A stretch of 64,000 nucleotides of DNA from Cacajao melanocephalus (lineage: Eukaryota; Chordata; Mammalia; Primates; Pitheciidae): contig CAUYLG010005179.1 in NCBI GenBank assembly GCA_963573385.1, positions 1 to 64,000 on the forward strand, given 5' to 3'. Both the position numbers and the translations under genes were made by a program. Positions 1-11,639 of the stretch are shown in pieces. Every line of letters starts with the position of its first letter. Positions within the stretch are counted from its first letter, which is position 1. Under the pieces are notes generated by a model. That model searched no databases, was not told where the DNA came from, and worked only from the letters and a program-made list of their open reading frames with translations.

Positions 1-6
1 AAAAAT

Positions 7-406
7 TTAGTTCATTTTCTCCACTTTTCCTGAGGACTGAGGCCTCCAGGCACAGTGGAGATGATTTTGTATTCCTAACACTTTGGAAATTCCTTGGGTC
101 ACTGCAGCTTTGAAGGCAAGGCTGTTATCGCCTTGAAGACAATGAGGGAGTCTGAATGTAGGGATTATTTCATTCATCAGGACTCTTATTATCTTTTTGG
201 CTTTTTCTGTTCTACAGGGGAAAGCCTCAATCCAGTTTGTGTAGGTATCTACATGTACTAACAGATATTGATAACCCTGACACTTAGGCATATGGGTAAA
301 GTCCATTTGCCAGTCCTCACATGGGTAATGATTGGTCCGCTGTTCCCCAGGAGGAACTTTGCGATGTGCCGAAGAATTTTTTTTTTTTTTTGTGGCATAT
401 TTCACA
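7..406 (-). pseudogene. pol: ERV pol: integrase catalytic core, C-terminally truncated
   Basis: This is the retroviral integrase core, which joins viral DNA ends to host DNA. The conserved triad is visible: Asp in WQMD, Asp in GDNSLAF and Glu in SGKVEK. The last two are separated by 35 residues, the canonical D,D-35-E spacing. The zinc-binding Cys-x-x-Cys (C-E-I-C) lies just upstream at 395-406, but in another frame. A run of 15 T on the plus strand (A on the coding strand, 377-391) sits between, so length change in that run probably caused the frameshift. The frame stops at 7-9, shortly after the catalytic Glu, so the C-terminal DNA-binding domain is not in this frame. Confidence 0.9.
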
Positions 407-692
407 TCCTTTGACTATTTGAAGAGAACTTTTTCTGTAAATACAGATTTGGCCATCTTTATATCCATATGGAAGGTTTGATGCAGGGTTTTAAGTACCT
501 TCCACTGGCTGGCAGCAGGTAGAAGTACTTTTCTCTCCTCAGTGGCTAGCCATCCCAAAGGAAGAAGATTATGTCCCTGGGAGATTGCCCACTCTACCTC
601 TTCTGATGAGTATTGAGGTCTAGTTCTCTGGAGAGGGTTTTCCCATATTAAAGGCCCTTCTATAAATTCTTGTCTAGCTGCCCATTTTGCCT
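407..692 (-). pseudogene. pol: ERV pol: RNase H/integrase junction, frame-disrupted
   Basis: This interval links the RNase H frame to the integrase core. It should encode the end of RNase H and the N-terminal zinc domain of integrase. No single frame stays open across it, so several small indels or stops are present. It is assigned by position between recognisable domains rather than by clear motifs. Confidence 0.7.
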
Positions 693-1502
693 TTAGGTCA
701 GCTCGGTGATTGCCTTCAGCTTCCTTCTCATCTCCTTTCTGGTGACCCCACAGTGTAAGACTGCTATCTCTTTGGGTTCTTGGACAGCTTGTAATAAGTC
801 TAAAATTTCCTTATGATATTTAATGGCAGTTCCTGCCGAGGTTAGGGACTCTCTTTCCTTCCATATGGCAGCATTACCATGCAGAACAAGGTAAGAGTAT
901 TTGGAATCTGTGTATATGTTTACTCTCTTTCCTTTTCCTAATTTTAGAGCTCGAGTGAGGGCTACTAGTTCTGCCAGCTGGGCACTAGTTCCAGGAGAAA
1001 TAGAATTACCTTCAAGCACAGTCTGATCACTGACTACTGCATAGCCTGCCTTTGGAAGTCCATTTTCTATAAATGAATTTCTGACAGTATATAGATTCAG
1101 GTCAAGATTGGCTAGAGGAGTTTCTAAGAGATCCTCTCGAGCTGCATAGTTCTGGGCTATAACCTGCTGATAGTTATGTTCTGTGTCTGCTCCTTCCTCA
1201 GGAAGAAAAGTAGCTGGATTGAGGGCTGCACATGTGTGCAGCTGAAGTACAGTCCCTTTGAGCATTAAGGCCTGATATTTGAGTAAGCGGTTGTCAGACA
1301 GCCATAAGCCTTCTTTAGAGGCCAGAATTCCAGCTACGTCATGTGAAGTCCATACAGTTAGATCTTTCCCTTGCACTATTTTAACAGCTTCTGAGACCAG
1401 TATAGCCACCACAGCTATGACCCATAAGCAGGGTGGCCACCCTTTTGCTGCTGCATCAATTTCCTTACTTAGGTATGCCACTGGTTGTGGTATGGTCCCC
1501 AA
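693..1502 (-). pseudogene. pol: ERV pol: RT connection and RNase H domain
   Basis: This 269-codon open frame follows the RT segment after a frameshift near 1500. Residues 1-100 match the RT connection (QPVAYLSKEID, then WTSHDV). RNase H, which removes RNA from the RNA-DNA hybrid, occupies about 134-269. The motif AELVALTRAL carries the conserved Glu (about residue 178) and IYTDSKYSY carries an Asp (about 199). Where the family has its first catalytic Asp in a T-D-G-S context, this copy reads LYTVRN (Val at about residue 140), so the domain is expected to be inactive even if expressed. The end of the frame (VLHCGVTRKE) is degraded relative to the usual His-rich C terminus. Confidence 0.88.
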
Positions 1503-2191
1503 GTCTGAGTGAGACCCCGCAGTACCACTCCTGACTTCTCTGTAGCATATAGGGAGAAGTTGTTCCCTGTAGGAAGGCTTAGAGCTGGAGCCTGCAGTAG
1601 TGCCTGCTTCAGGGTGTGAAAGGCTGCCTCAGCTATAGGGTCACATTGTATTAGATGGGTGTTAGCTTTTTGAGTTTCCTTAATCAGAGTGTATAGGGGT
1701 TTGGCTATTTCACCATATCCAGGAATCCACAATCGGCAGAAACCAGTTATTCCTAAGAATCCCTGCAACTGTTTTAAGGTCTTTGGACAGGGGAAGACCA
1801 GTGTGGGTTGGAGACATTCTCCATCAAGGGCCTGAGTGCCCTTAGATAAGGCAAGCCCTAGGTATTTTACCTTTTGCCTACAAAATTGGGCTTTTGATTT
1901 GAAAACCTTAAATCCACAGGTGGCTAGAAAGTTTAGGAGGTCCTGGGTGGCCTGCTGACACTGGTTTTCTGAGTTAGCAGTTAGAAGTAAGTCATCTGTA
2001 TACTGAAGAACCAGGGTACCTGGGTGTGAAAAATTACTAGGGTCCTGCACTAGAGCCTGGAAAAACAGGGCTATCTCAAAAGCCCTGGGGTAGCACTGTC
2101 CAGGTGAGCTGAGAATTCTGGTCCAAAGGGTCTTCAAAGGTGAACAGAAACTGGGAGTCAGGATGTAATTGAACATAGAAAAAGGCAACAT
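1469..2191 (-). pseudogene. pol: ERV pol: reverse transcriptase palm, thumb and start of connection
   Basis: This frame carries the polymerase active-site box LQYTDDLLL, with the two catalytic Asp codons at 1991-1996. It continues through thumb features (VKYLGLALSKG, LQGFLGITGFCRLWIPGYGEIAKPLY) typical of gammaretroviral RT. Real homology starts near codon 30; the first residues are an out-of-frame artefact. It is separated from the upstream RT frame by a frameshift around 2076-2100, at a short T run (on the coding strand) after the LPQGF segment. The frame ends at 1469, where reading continues in the RNase H frame. Confidence 0.9.
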
Positions 2192-2560
2192 TAAGGTCTA
2201 GGACTGTAAACCACTGTGCCTTTCCTGGTATTTGAGAGAGCAAGGTGTATGGGTTGGGTACAGCTGGGTATAAAGGGATCACAGCTTCATTAATAACCCT
2301 GAGATCTTGCACCAGCCTCCATTGTCCATTAGGTTTCTGTACTCCTAAAATTGGAATATTACAAGGGCTGTTACAGAAACTCATTAGACCCTGAGCTTTT
2401 AAGTTCCTTACAATATCCTGTAGCCCCTTTTTGGCTTCTTGTCTTAGGGGGTACTGTCTTTGGTAAGGAAAAGAAGTGGGATTGTTTAGCCTTATTTGAA
2501 TTGGGCATGCATTCTTTGCCCACTCAATTTATCCCTCCATTGCCCAAACATCAGGATTAA
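2076..2560 (-). pseudogene. pol: ERV pol: reverse transcriptase fingers and first palm motif
   Basis: This covers the fingers and N-terminal palm of RT. Visible motifs are PILGVQKPNGQWRLVQDLR and, near 2196-2198, the first catalytic Asp within VLDLNVAFF. The two residues after the conserved Leu depart from the usual family sequence. The homologous reading extends upstream of the Met at 2384 to about 2460 (segment RQEAKKGLQDIV), so the Met is not a real start. The frame ends in a TGA at 2076-2078 directly after LPQGF, where other copies read on. Confidence 0.88.
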
Positions 2561-2568
2561 TTTCTTCT

Positions 2569-2860
2569 TTAAATAATGGGCAGCAGACAGGTGCTGAAAA
2601 TGTTCATACAGATAATGGCTCCTGCTCTGGCTAACAGGTCCCACCCTAGTAAGGAAGTGGGACTTTCTGGCATGAAGAGGAAGGCATGGGAGAAGAGTAT
2701 ATCTACCCAGTTATAGCTTAGGGGCTGGGAAAAATATTGGGAGATTGCTTGTCCTGGGACTCCTCCGACAGTTACAGACTTGGAGGACAACCATCCAAGA
2801 TAGGAAAGCAAAACTGAGAAGGCCACGCCAGTGTCCAGGAGATTGACCTCCTGGCCCTCT
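2569..2860 (-). pseudogene. pro: ERV protease
   Basis: This is an aspartic protease domain of the retroviral type, which acts as a dimer to mature Gag and Gag-Pol. The active-site triplet Asp-Thr-Gly is intact at 2827-2835, in the context NLLDTGVAFSV. Downstream the frame contains the family segment LLGWDLLARAGA, with the conserved C-terminal glycine region. It lies between the gag nucleocapsid knuckles and RT, as expected, and its frame closes at 2569. Confidence 0.85.
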
Positions 2861-3234
2861 ATGGTCAGCTTTACTCGGGGCTCAATGAGAGTGATGGCTT
2901 ATGCTGGCGCTTGCCCCGGGCACCCTCAGTCCTGCTGTTGGGTCCGCTGGTTAGCCACCTCAGGCCCTGGGAACCTTCATCCCCTAGGACAGTGTGCTTT
3001 CCAGTGATCCCCTTGGCACAGTGGGCAAGGACAAGTAGGTGGTCCGTTCCTCTGGGGACAATTTTTCTTAAAGTGTCCTGGTAAGCTGCAGTGGTGGCAA
3101 GCTCTGCCAGACTGGTGGCTAACTCAAGCCTTTCCCTCTTCTGAGCCCCTTGGGTCTGCTTGTCTAAAGGACATGACTAGGGCTGTGGCCTTTCTCTTGT
3201 CCATCCTGCCCCTTTCAGCCTGTTTCTCCTGGTC
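2861..3234 (-). pseudogene. gag: ERV gag: nucleocapsid with two zinc knuckles
   Basis: Two Cys-His boxes lie 24 codons apart in the same minus-strand frame. The first (3058-3099) reads CHHCSLPGHFKKNC, a canonical C-X2-C-X4-H-X4-C. The second (2989-3027) reads CPLCQGDHWKAHC, which has only three residues before His. Knuckles of this kind bind viral RNA. An in-frame TGA just after the capsid segment (near 3238) is best explained as decay of a CGA arginine codon. Another stop follows before the first knuckle. Confidence 0.85.
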
Positions 3235-3717
3235 TCAATTATAGAACACTGAGGTAGCTAAATTTAGTAATGACTCTAGACTCTCTTCTGGCTCCAGGGC
3301 CAGCTTCTGGGGCTTCCTCCTAATGTCGGCTGCTGATTGAATAATAAATTTGTCTTTTAATATTAGCTGACTCTCGATGGAGTCTGGTGACAGGGGAGTA
3401 TACTTTCTTAAGGCCTCCCATAACCACTCAAGGAAGTCTGTTGGGTTTTCTTCCTTTCCCTGAGTTATGATGGATAACGTTGCATAGTTCATGGGCTTTC
3501 TCCTATTTCACCTTAATCCCTCAAGTATGCAGGTTAATAGGTGCCTACGACTCCAGTCCCCCTGTTCTGAGTCACGATCCCAGCAAGGGTCCATGCTAGG
3601 GACTGCTTGTCTACCCTTAGGGAATCTATCCTTCTCCTCTGGCATCATTTGGTCATGTACTTGACTAAGGTACTAGGTGTCCCCAAACTCTTGAGCTGCT
3701 GGTAGAGTAGCCTCCCT
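3235..3717 (-). pseudogene. gag: ERV gag: capsid C-terminal part with major homology region
   Basis: The open segment 3235-3492 contains TQGKEENPTDFLEWLWEAL, a major homology region (Gln, Gly, Glu, Pro and Phe in the expected order), used in capsid assembly. It is followed by the helical ALEPEESLESLLNLA stretch. Between 3493 and 3717 the capsid sequence continues without one open frame, so at least one frameshift separates it from the upstream Gag segment. Confidence 0.82.
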
Positions 3718-4044
3718 CTAATTACTGGTTAGTGTCTGACTAAACAATAACATGATATCTTTCCAATCTGATTTGAAGGACTGACCCAGGCCCTGCAGAA
3801 CATCTGTGCAGTTGTCTGGGTCATCTGAAAATTTTCCTAAGTCTGCCTTGATTTGCTTTAACTCTGAAGGTGAAAAGCGGGTATGTCCTTTGGTTGGGCC
3901 AAATTCTCCTCCTACTGCCTGTAGGGGGCAGAGTTGGGGCATCCTAGTAGCTTGAGGTGCTTTGGCCGCTTCGGCCTTCCCTGACTCCTCTTGGGTTATA
4001 GGAGCTGAGGAGACCTGGTCAGCATTGGTGAAGGGAGGAGCCAC
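3718..4044 (-). pseudogene. gag: ERV gag: p12-like/capsid N-terminal part
   Basis: This open stretch of 108 codons has a Pro/Ala/Glu-rich first half (linker or p12-like). It is followed by RFSPSELKQIKADLGKFSDDPDN and DVLQGLGQSF, typical of the capsid N-terminal domain of class I ERVs. It ends in a stop at 3718-3720. It continues the Gag reading from the matrix segment just upstream in a different frame. Confidence 0.82.
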
Positions 4045-4381
4045 AGGGAGCCCTAAATATGAGGGTAGTCCTGAGGAAGGGCCAGTAGGGCATAAGCCTT
4101 ACACAGCTGAGAATGATCCCTTAGAGTAAAGAAAACTTGCTCATAGGGGACCTGAATCCATTTACCTTCCCTCTTATAGAACAGGTCTAATTGTAGAAGG
4201 GTGTTATAATTTATACTTCCCTTAGGAGGCCAGGTTTCTCCACTTGGCAGAGGGTATCGCAGCCACGCTGTTTGGCAGAGAAAAATGAGCCACTTCTTCT
4301 TCAAAGATCATGGGTCAAATTGGTCCCAGTTATCCAGGATCCACTTTAGGGTGATTTTGCCTTGGGAAGAGTAGCACCCAT
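4045..4381 (-). pseudogene. gag: ERV gag: matrix domain with start codon
   Basis: I place the Gag start at the ATG at 4379-4381, which begins MGATLPK; the Gly at position 2 fits an N-myristoylation signal. That frame meets a TAA at 4346-4348 after 11 codons. Matrix homology then resumes in a frame opening near 4304 (LIFLCQTAW, LLQLDLFYKREGKW, VPYEQVFFTLRDHSQLCKA) and runs to about 4053. The segment shows both an early stop and a frameshift. Confidence 0.8.
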
Positions 4382-5819
4382 CTGAAATCGAACACAGGGA
4401 TGCCCGCATCTCTGGTTATTTCTTGCAACTGCTAGCCCTGGGGTGTCCCCCGTTACAGCACCTTATAATTTCCTGGCTCCCTAGATGTGTGATCATCTTC
4501 TGGGCCCCTCCATGTGCCAGGTTTAATCACACTTACCGGTGCCATGGGCACATGCTCACTGTCTAATGTCCTTATGGCCACCTTAAGGACACGGGGACTG
4601 CCAGGCGTAGTGGACCTGTCATGGTGTATCCTTGAAGAACTAGGCCAGTGAGGCGTGGGCAATGGTTGCCAGTATTCCCTAGCAAGAGTTTAATTAACGT
4701 AAGCCTGACTACAAAACTGTCCTAGGATGATAAACTCCTTGAGAGGAGCATCTAAGCACAACAGTCTTAAAGAAGGTAATGGCTGGCCACATGGCCGAGG
4801 CTGGAACAATGCCCTCGGGACCCGTGCCTTCTCCCCCACCCCACTTTCCATCATAGGAATATGACCTAGGGTTGTGGGGCCTGTAATTAACTATTTGAGC
4901 TTTGGAGCAGGTGTGACTATGGTATTATAGATGGAGAAGTTCTGCTGTATGGAGAGCCAATTCTAGGCAAGACAAGTTGTACATCATTGGATTCTGGCAT
5001 CACTCAGTTGGATTGGGAAATTGCAGGTGACAAAAACCACAATGTCCTATAGCCTCCAGAGCCCTCTGATAGACTCTGGCTCTGTTAGGACATAACCTAG
5101 TACAGCAGACTAAGGGAACTGGCCATGTGCATTTATACTGTAGGAGGTCCTCACAGGCATAAGCCTAAGGGCACCATGGGCAAGGGTCCCTGGACTGCCA
5201 CCACAAGAGTCTCAATGTCCTAGCAAAAAGGGTAATAGCCACATGTATAGGAAATATCTTATAGGAAAGAGCCAGGAAGAAGTTTGCCTTATGGAAATCT
5301 GCACCCAGGATGTTAGGGTCTGAAAGTCTGGGCACAGCTCGCATAGGCAGCGTTTTCTTAGGAGGTCTCAGCAGGGCCCAGACCTCAACCAGACTGAACC
5401 AGGAGTTCAGGGCCGCCTCCTTTCCTCCTGCCTGCCCTCTGCTTGGCCCAGAGAAAGAAAGAACAGCAAGAAACGGAAGCTGGTTTGGGGCTGACCAATC
5501 CTCCAAGTTCTGGAGGGCAGGGAGTTGGAGTCCGTTCCCAGAAAGCCTGACACTCATGTCTTTAGGCAAGTGGCTGTGATATTCGCACTTAGGTGGCTGA
5601 TGGGCACCCAGTCTTTTACCTCCTTAAGAAATTTAAAAGAAGCGAAAAGACAGATTAGCAAGCGAAAGGGGTCTGATATCACTAACCACTCTGAAGTTCA
5701 ACGTTCTCCTGGCTGGCTCCTCAAAATATGTGACTGGGGGAGCGTCAACATCCCCAGCTTTCTCCTGGTTCTGAAGAGGTTCTTAGCCTTGCTAAACCCA
5801 AAGAATGGGGGAATGGCCC
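4382..5819 (-). other. Proviral leader between LTR and gag (long, possibly with insertion)
   Basis: About 1.4 kb separates the Gag start from the LTR end, longer than a typical gammaretroviral leader. I looked for a primer-binding site (a TGG followed by a tRNA 3' complement) directly inside the LTR and saw none, so it is degenerate or my LTR edge is wrong. The leader holds an open frame of 134 codons at 5165-5569 with no family I recognise, rich in Leu, Pro, Ser and Ala. Another short frame lies at 4453-4662. Either could be chance; pre-gag open frames are known in some HERV groups. Confidence 0.6.
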
Positions 5820-5891
5820 TGAAAGTGCAGTGAGTTTGCCATTCAAATAAGTATCGTGGACCCAAACAGTTTTGTGGAAAAGCAATTTATT

Positions 5892-5926
<35 letters not shown>

Positions 5927-6305
5927 TGCCACGCTTCCCTGGGAGGGCACCCAGAGAAAGAATCTGTATAGGTAAAGAGTAGTGGGAGTTTTAACACTTG
6001 AGTTATTCCCTCCCTACTCATGTTCTCGTCCAATGAGAGGAGTTCTTTCAAACTTCCTCTGGTTCTGAGGAAGCACAATCCTTGACTCTGATACTGGATT
6101 GGCTACTTGGTCCACAACTCTGAGTTACAGAGCCCTGTCCTCCCAGAGCTTTTGGCAGGTTTTTTGAGAAAAAGGAGCTCACCTGACTCCACGCTGCTAG
6201 CCCGTGCGGGAAACCTAGACAAAGAACTTTACATTTTAAACCCCTCTGGTTCCTGGATGGAGGTGTGGAGCCGGGAAACTCCTGCCTTTGAAACCATGCC
6301 CCTCA
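5820..6305 (-). mobile_element. 5' LTR of the class I ERV
   Basis: On the minus strand this block has CCAAT-type motifs, a pyrimidine tract (CT repeat) and then an AATAAA polyadenylation signal at about 5887-5893, followed by a short R/U5-like segment. It sits directly upstream of the leader and gag. The edges are tentative: a TG at 6305 (TGAGGGGCATGG) or at 6357 could start it, and a TTTCA at about 5820-5824 could end it. The matching 3' LTR is outside the window, so edges cannot be confirmed by comparison. Confidence 0.65.
5896..5922. repeat. (GA)n microsatellite inside the LTR
   Basis: About 13 uninterrupted GA units lie in the LTR, directly upstream (minus sense) of its polyadenylation signal. 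A short CT/GA tract was probably part of the LTR and has since expanded. Confidence 0.95.
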
Positions 6306-6357
6306 CGGACTGGGGAAGAGAAATCCCTTACTTTACTTTTTATCTGAATTACTGACA

Positions 6358-9300
6358 TTATTCTGTTGAAGCTTTTCTTAAAATCTGATAACATTGCATT
6401 TTTGAGACAATTCTCAGCATGTAATGAAAACCAGGATAATTATAATGACATGTCTGTTTGTATTAGAAATCAAGACTTCAAATCTACAGATATTCCAGAT
6501 ATGAAGAAAAAAGTTAGAAAACTGTATGAATATATTTGTATTCTGTAAAAATGCAGGTGTTATCTGTTGCCAAATCTGACATCACTAGATGTGGTTGTAA
6601 GGTACCCAGAATCCTGTTATGTTTCCTGCATTCTCAGACAGTTAGATAAGCTTTAAACAACTTTGAAAATTTTCAGAGTAGTAGAAGCAAGGATAATGAT
6701 TGTTTTATGTTTATGTTTTATATTCCAGAGAAAAATATCTTTCATATAAATATTCTTTATGAGTTATTAGTGATTTTAAAAGTGAGCAGGGTATATTTAC
6801 AATCAAGAGATGATTTGACAGTTCTAAAATTTTTATCTTTTTACATAATTGACAGTTTTATATCAATCCTGTTTTATAAAATATTACCATCTTTAGAAGG
6901 AGACATATGTATAAAAGAATATTCAGCTTCCCTGAAAAGACATTAACCTAATCTAAGGAGATCTCAAATAAGTTCAAAGAACATAAAAGCAAATGAGTGT
7001 TTTGCTCATCTATATGAATTTTCTTTTATCAGAAATTAAAATACTAAGGTAGAGCTGTCTGTTAAATATGAAAAACATTGTGATTGACTACTTGATAGTT
7101 ACAAAATGATTCTGATTTTATATATAGCCGGAAATTTTAAATTTTCAAATATTCTTATGAGGGATTACTCATAAATTCTTATGAGTAGAAATTTATGTAG
7201 GATTAATAGGATATCAAGTGACAAGTAATCATTACTATTGACTTGTATAATAAGGATGCAAAAAGAAATGTGAACTAACAAAGATCTGCAAAAGCAAGTT
7301 TCTATGAGCAGACATATTTGTATGAGTAGAAATTTTATAATATTTTTAAATTTCAGTTGATTTTTCTCCAGGAACAAACTAATTACATATATTCTTTAGA
7401 GATTCGTAAATCTCTAAATCAATTAACTGACTTATTCTAACCATCTATTTATCTATACATTCATAAGAAAACATAGAAAGAATTATAAAATATAATTTTA
7501 TTGATCTTGTAATCTCATAATTATTTTGGAAATCTTCATATAGATATATATTATATGTATTTTAAATTGAGGTATTTTTATTATAGTAGATACATTATCA
7601 TTTGCGATATAGCAGAAATACTACAGAATTTGGTATCCTAAAACACAGATTACAGTCCTAGCCAACAAATAATCACTTATTTGTTGTGTTCTTTGACCTT
7701 AATTGGTCCTTCAGTCTAAAGCAATAGTGTTTAGTAAATGGTCATAATATTTATAAATATGTTTTGCATTGATTCAAGACTCAATTAAGTGCAAATGATT
7801 TAGGGGCATTGTATTCATGCAGGTGGAAGAGTGTATATTTCAGCAATTGTACACTTAAAAGAGAAGAACACTTCAAAATATTTTTTGTAAGAATTTGTGA
7901 CTATTTTTGGCAAAATTATATGTGTGTGTGTGGGTATGGCTGTGTTGGAAGTATTGGTTGATGATCATTGCATAGAAAAATCTAAGAGAAATTATCATCT
8001 ATTACAGAAAATGGCTAATTGTATTTTAACTATATTCTCACAGTTGGAATTTTCATAGATAATGTTTTTGACATTTAGTAACTATGTTATCACATAGGTC
8101 ATTTTAAAACTAAGACTTAGTGAGATATCATGGTGAGTACCTGAGTTATTATTAAATATTCCACAATGAAACAGTATAAAGGGGAAGCCTATATTTATAT
8201 ATTTTATTTATAGGAGAAAACTGCTTCCTCTCTTTTCAAGTCACTGCTCTCTTCGTTTTTTACTACAGAAAAGTCATGCAGTATATCATTTTCTGACAAC
8301 TGAACACACAATTTATTTATGCCAAGATAAAAAATGATTTTCTTCCTTTTTACTGATGGGTACAAGGGAAGTTTCATAGTAACATTTCCTTCTTTGGAGT
8401 TTACTTCATGTCCTAAACTCCACTTACAGTGCTGTAACAAGTGAATTATCCAGTCACAGGTTTAGTGCACCACAACAGATGAAGTTAAAAGGTATATAAA
8501 GTGTTCACAAGTATTTCTTTATTTGCAGGTACAATAGAGAAGATGAAACAAATTTCAATGAATTTCAAAGACTTTATATACTTTCGGTTATATTTTTACC
8601 TTGTTTTTTCAGATATTTGTTAGTTCATCACAACATTTCTTTTTACATCCTTAGGATCCAGAACAGTAGCAATTATTACATGTCACTTGATGTCCTATAA
8701 ATCCTACATGAAAGTACTGAATTAGGAAATAAAATTTGACTTTGAAATAAATGACTCATGTAACTTAAATGTGTGAAGCTAACTGTCGGTGGTAACATTA
8801 AATAATTTTCTTTCTTTAAAGTCAGTTTACATTCATTAATGAAGACTTGAAAGGGTACAAAAAGGCTTAGGTAGACGGAGCAAAACAGGAACTTCAACTT
8901 ATTTCCCGTTTCCCTTTAATTGAGATTATTTTAGTATTTGAATGTAATTGACTTCTTCCAGCTTTCATAGTCCTGGTCTGGTTGAGGCATTGCTTAGTGT
9001 TGTCACATCTCCTACTGTGGCTTTTAAAGTGATTTGAAAAGTCTGTTGTTTAAACCTCTCAGGCAGATGTTACTTTTACCACCACAGTTAAGCATGGCTC
9101 CTGTGTGTTTGACTTTCAAAATCCCTGCTAAGTTCCTTGCTGAGATCAGAAATGGTTTGTTTATTAAATCTATATCTTTACATTGTGTGTGGGGTCTAAA
9201 AAGAAATGCCAGCTTTTTGACAGGATCCTAAGGGAATATACACCTACTTAATCTTTCATCCAACACCACTTTCCAGCAACAAAGATGTATGTCTAGAGTT

Positions 9301-10279
9301 ATAAAATGAACAAGTAGTATTTTGGCTTTCATCAATATCAAGTTGGTTTATATACTGCCAGGAATTTCCACATAGACTCTATTTCACATATGAATTTAAG
9401 ATAGCACAAATGCCAATTTTTGTTGAATCTGTTTGATAAAGTCTAATTACTACTGAGTTTTACTATAAATACTTTTCATACCTCAAATGTGAAACAGTCT
9501 ATCATTAATTTATGACTGCACATTTATTTTTAACATGATTTCAGTGCAAATTAATGATGGTTATTTGATGTTATTAGATATTGATTTACATGCTTTGATC
9601 ATAGTAAAATTATTAAATTACTTGGCACTGAATATAGAGACAATAAAAATCAAATTTCATGATATAATTCCACAGCCTGCTATAAAATATATTGTGACCA
9701 ATGGAATCAAGATGTAGGGAACACTAATTACATCAATAATCTATTTTCATTAATTGCTAGTAAGAAAGATGTCATCCCTTAATTGACATTTACCTCGAAA
9801 ATGTATACAAGATATTCTTATTAGAATCAATATAAGGAGAAACAGGCAATAATTTTGAAAAAATCCATTTAAATCCCACAAGATTTCATCTCTTAAAGAT
9901 AATCACATTTTATATTTTGGTACTCATCACCTTTCTCTTTAATGAAGATAATTGATTTTAAAAATTAATGTAGTTTTATTTCAATTTATTAGCAATCAAA
10001 ATTAAGTACTGTATCAAATTGATAATTGGCCTGATTAATTAAAGCAATTAATGCATAGTGTTTTTACTAATTAAACTGCATCGAAAGAACCTCAGTTCTA
10101 AGCTACTGTAGTAGATTTTAGCAAGAATGCTTACATTGTTAATTAATTTTATCATTTATAAAATGACTATGGTAACATCTTTATCTAGAGTCTTTTTTTG
10201 ATACACGAATGTTTGATTTATATATACATATTGCTTGAAACCATGACTTTCTTTTGTAAAAAGTAATAGAGTATTGTTC
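6358..10279. other. AT-rich stretch without recognised genes or repeats
   Basis: All open frames here are under 100 codons, AT-driven and without recognisable domains. A short (TG)6 run lies near 7920. Old, heavily decayed repeats may be present but I could not identify them by eye. Confidence 0.6.
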
Positions 10280-10288
10280 ACAGAGTAA

Positions 10289-10570
10289 CCATTTTTGTTT
10301 TTGAGACATGCTTTTGTCCTGTCACCCAGGCTGGAGTGCAGTGGTGTCATCAAGGCCTGTTGCAACCTCAGATGCAGGCTCAAGCAGTCCTCTCATCTTA
10401 GTCTCCCGAGTAGCTGAGACCACAGGTGTGTGACACCATGCCCAGCTAATTTAAAAAAAAATTTTTTGTAGAGATAGTGCCTGGTCTCGAATTCAAGGGC
10501 TCAAGTGATCCTTCCACCTCCGCCTCCCAAAGTGTTAGGATTAATAGGCGTAAGCCACTGCACGTGACCG
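10289..10570 (-). mobile_element. Alu SINE, old (AluJ-like)
   Basis: This is the reverse complement of an Alu: T-rich head, CACCCAGGCTGGAGTGCAGTGG, the central A-rich linker (as T), and CCTCCCAAAGTG near the end. It is quite diverged. ACAGAGTAA flanks both ends (10280-10288 and 10571-10579), a target-site duplication that fixes the boundaries. Confidence 0.95.
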
Positions 10571-10769
10571 ACAGAGTAAACTTCAGCTCTACATTGCATT
10601 TGTAAACTACAAACTAAAATGAATAATTTACTTTTCATATTATATTACTTTATATTCCCAGAGAGAAGTCACTACAAAGTTGTCTTATTTACTTAAATAA
10701 ATTGTATTCTTCCTCCAAGAACAATGTGAAAATTTGTTCTTTATAAATTGCTTACTCTTCCAATTGTAG

Positions 10770-11390
<621 letters not shown>

Positions 11391-11639
11391 TAAAATCAAT
11401 TATTGAAGATTGAAGATTTCAACTTAATAAACCAGAAAAAAAGATACAACTCATATAACACAAACAAGAAAAATAACAAAAATATGAGAAGGTATTTTTC
11501 CACAGAGAAACTTTAGGTCTATATGATCTACTTGTGAATTTTATTAAGCATATAAATAATAATGCATTATAGTATGTAATTATAAAGTGAGTAAAATTCT
11601 AATTTTAAAATCTGATACAGAAATTAAGGAAAAAATTAC

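Larger units (their letters stand above)
1..6305 (-). mobile_element. Class I (gammaretrovirus-like) endogenous retrovirus, 5' part, defective
   Basis: Reading the minus strand from about 6305 down to 1 gives LTR, leader, gag, protease, reverse transcriptase, RNase H and integrase in normal proviral order. Support includes two CCHC zinc knuckles, a protease DTG, an RT YTDD box, an RNase H TDS segment and an integrase D,D-35-E core. Pol resembles gammaretrovirus-like ERV1 families. I cannot name the HERV family with confidence. The frames carry several stops and frameshifts, so no full-length Gag or Pol can be made. The rest of integrase, any env and the 3' LTR would lie left of the window. 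Confidence 0.93.

Noticed and set aside
5780..5819. Primer-binding site directly inside the 5' LTR
   Set aside because: No TGG-initiated match to a tRNA 3' end could be seen at or near the proposed edge.
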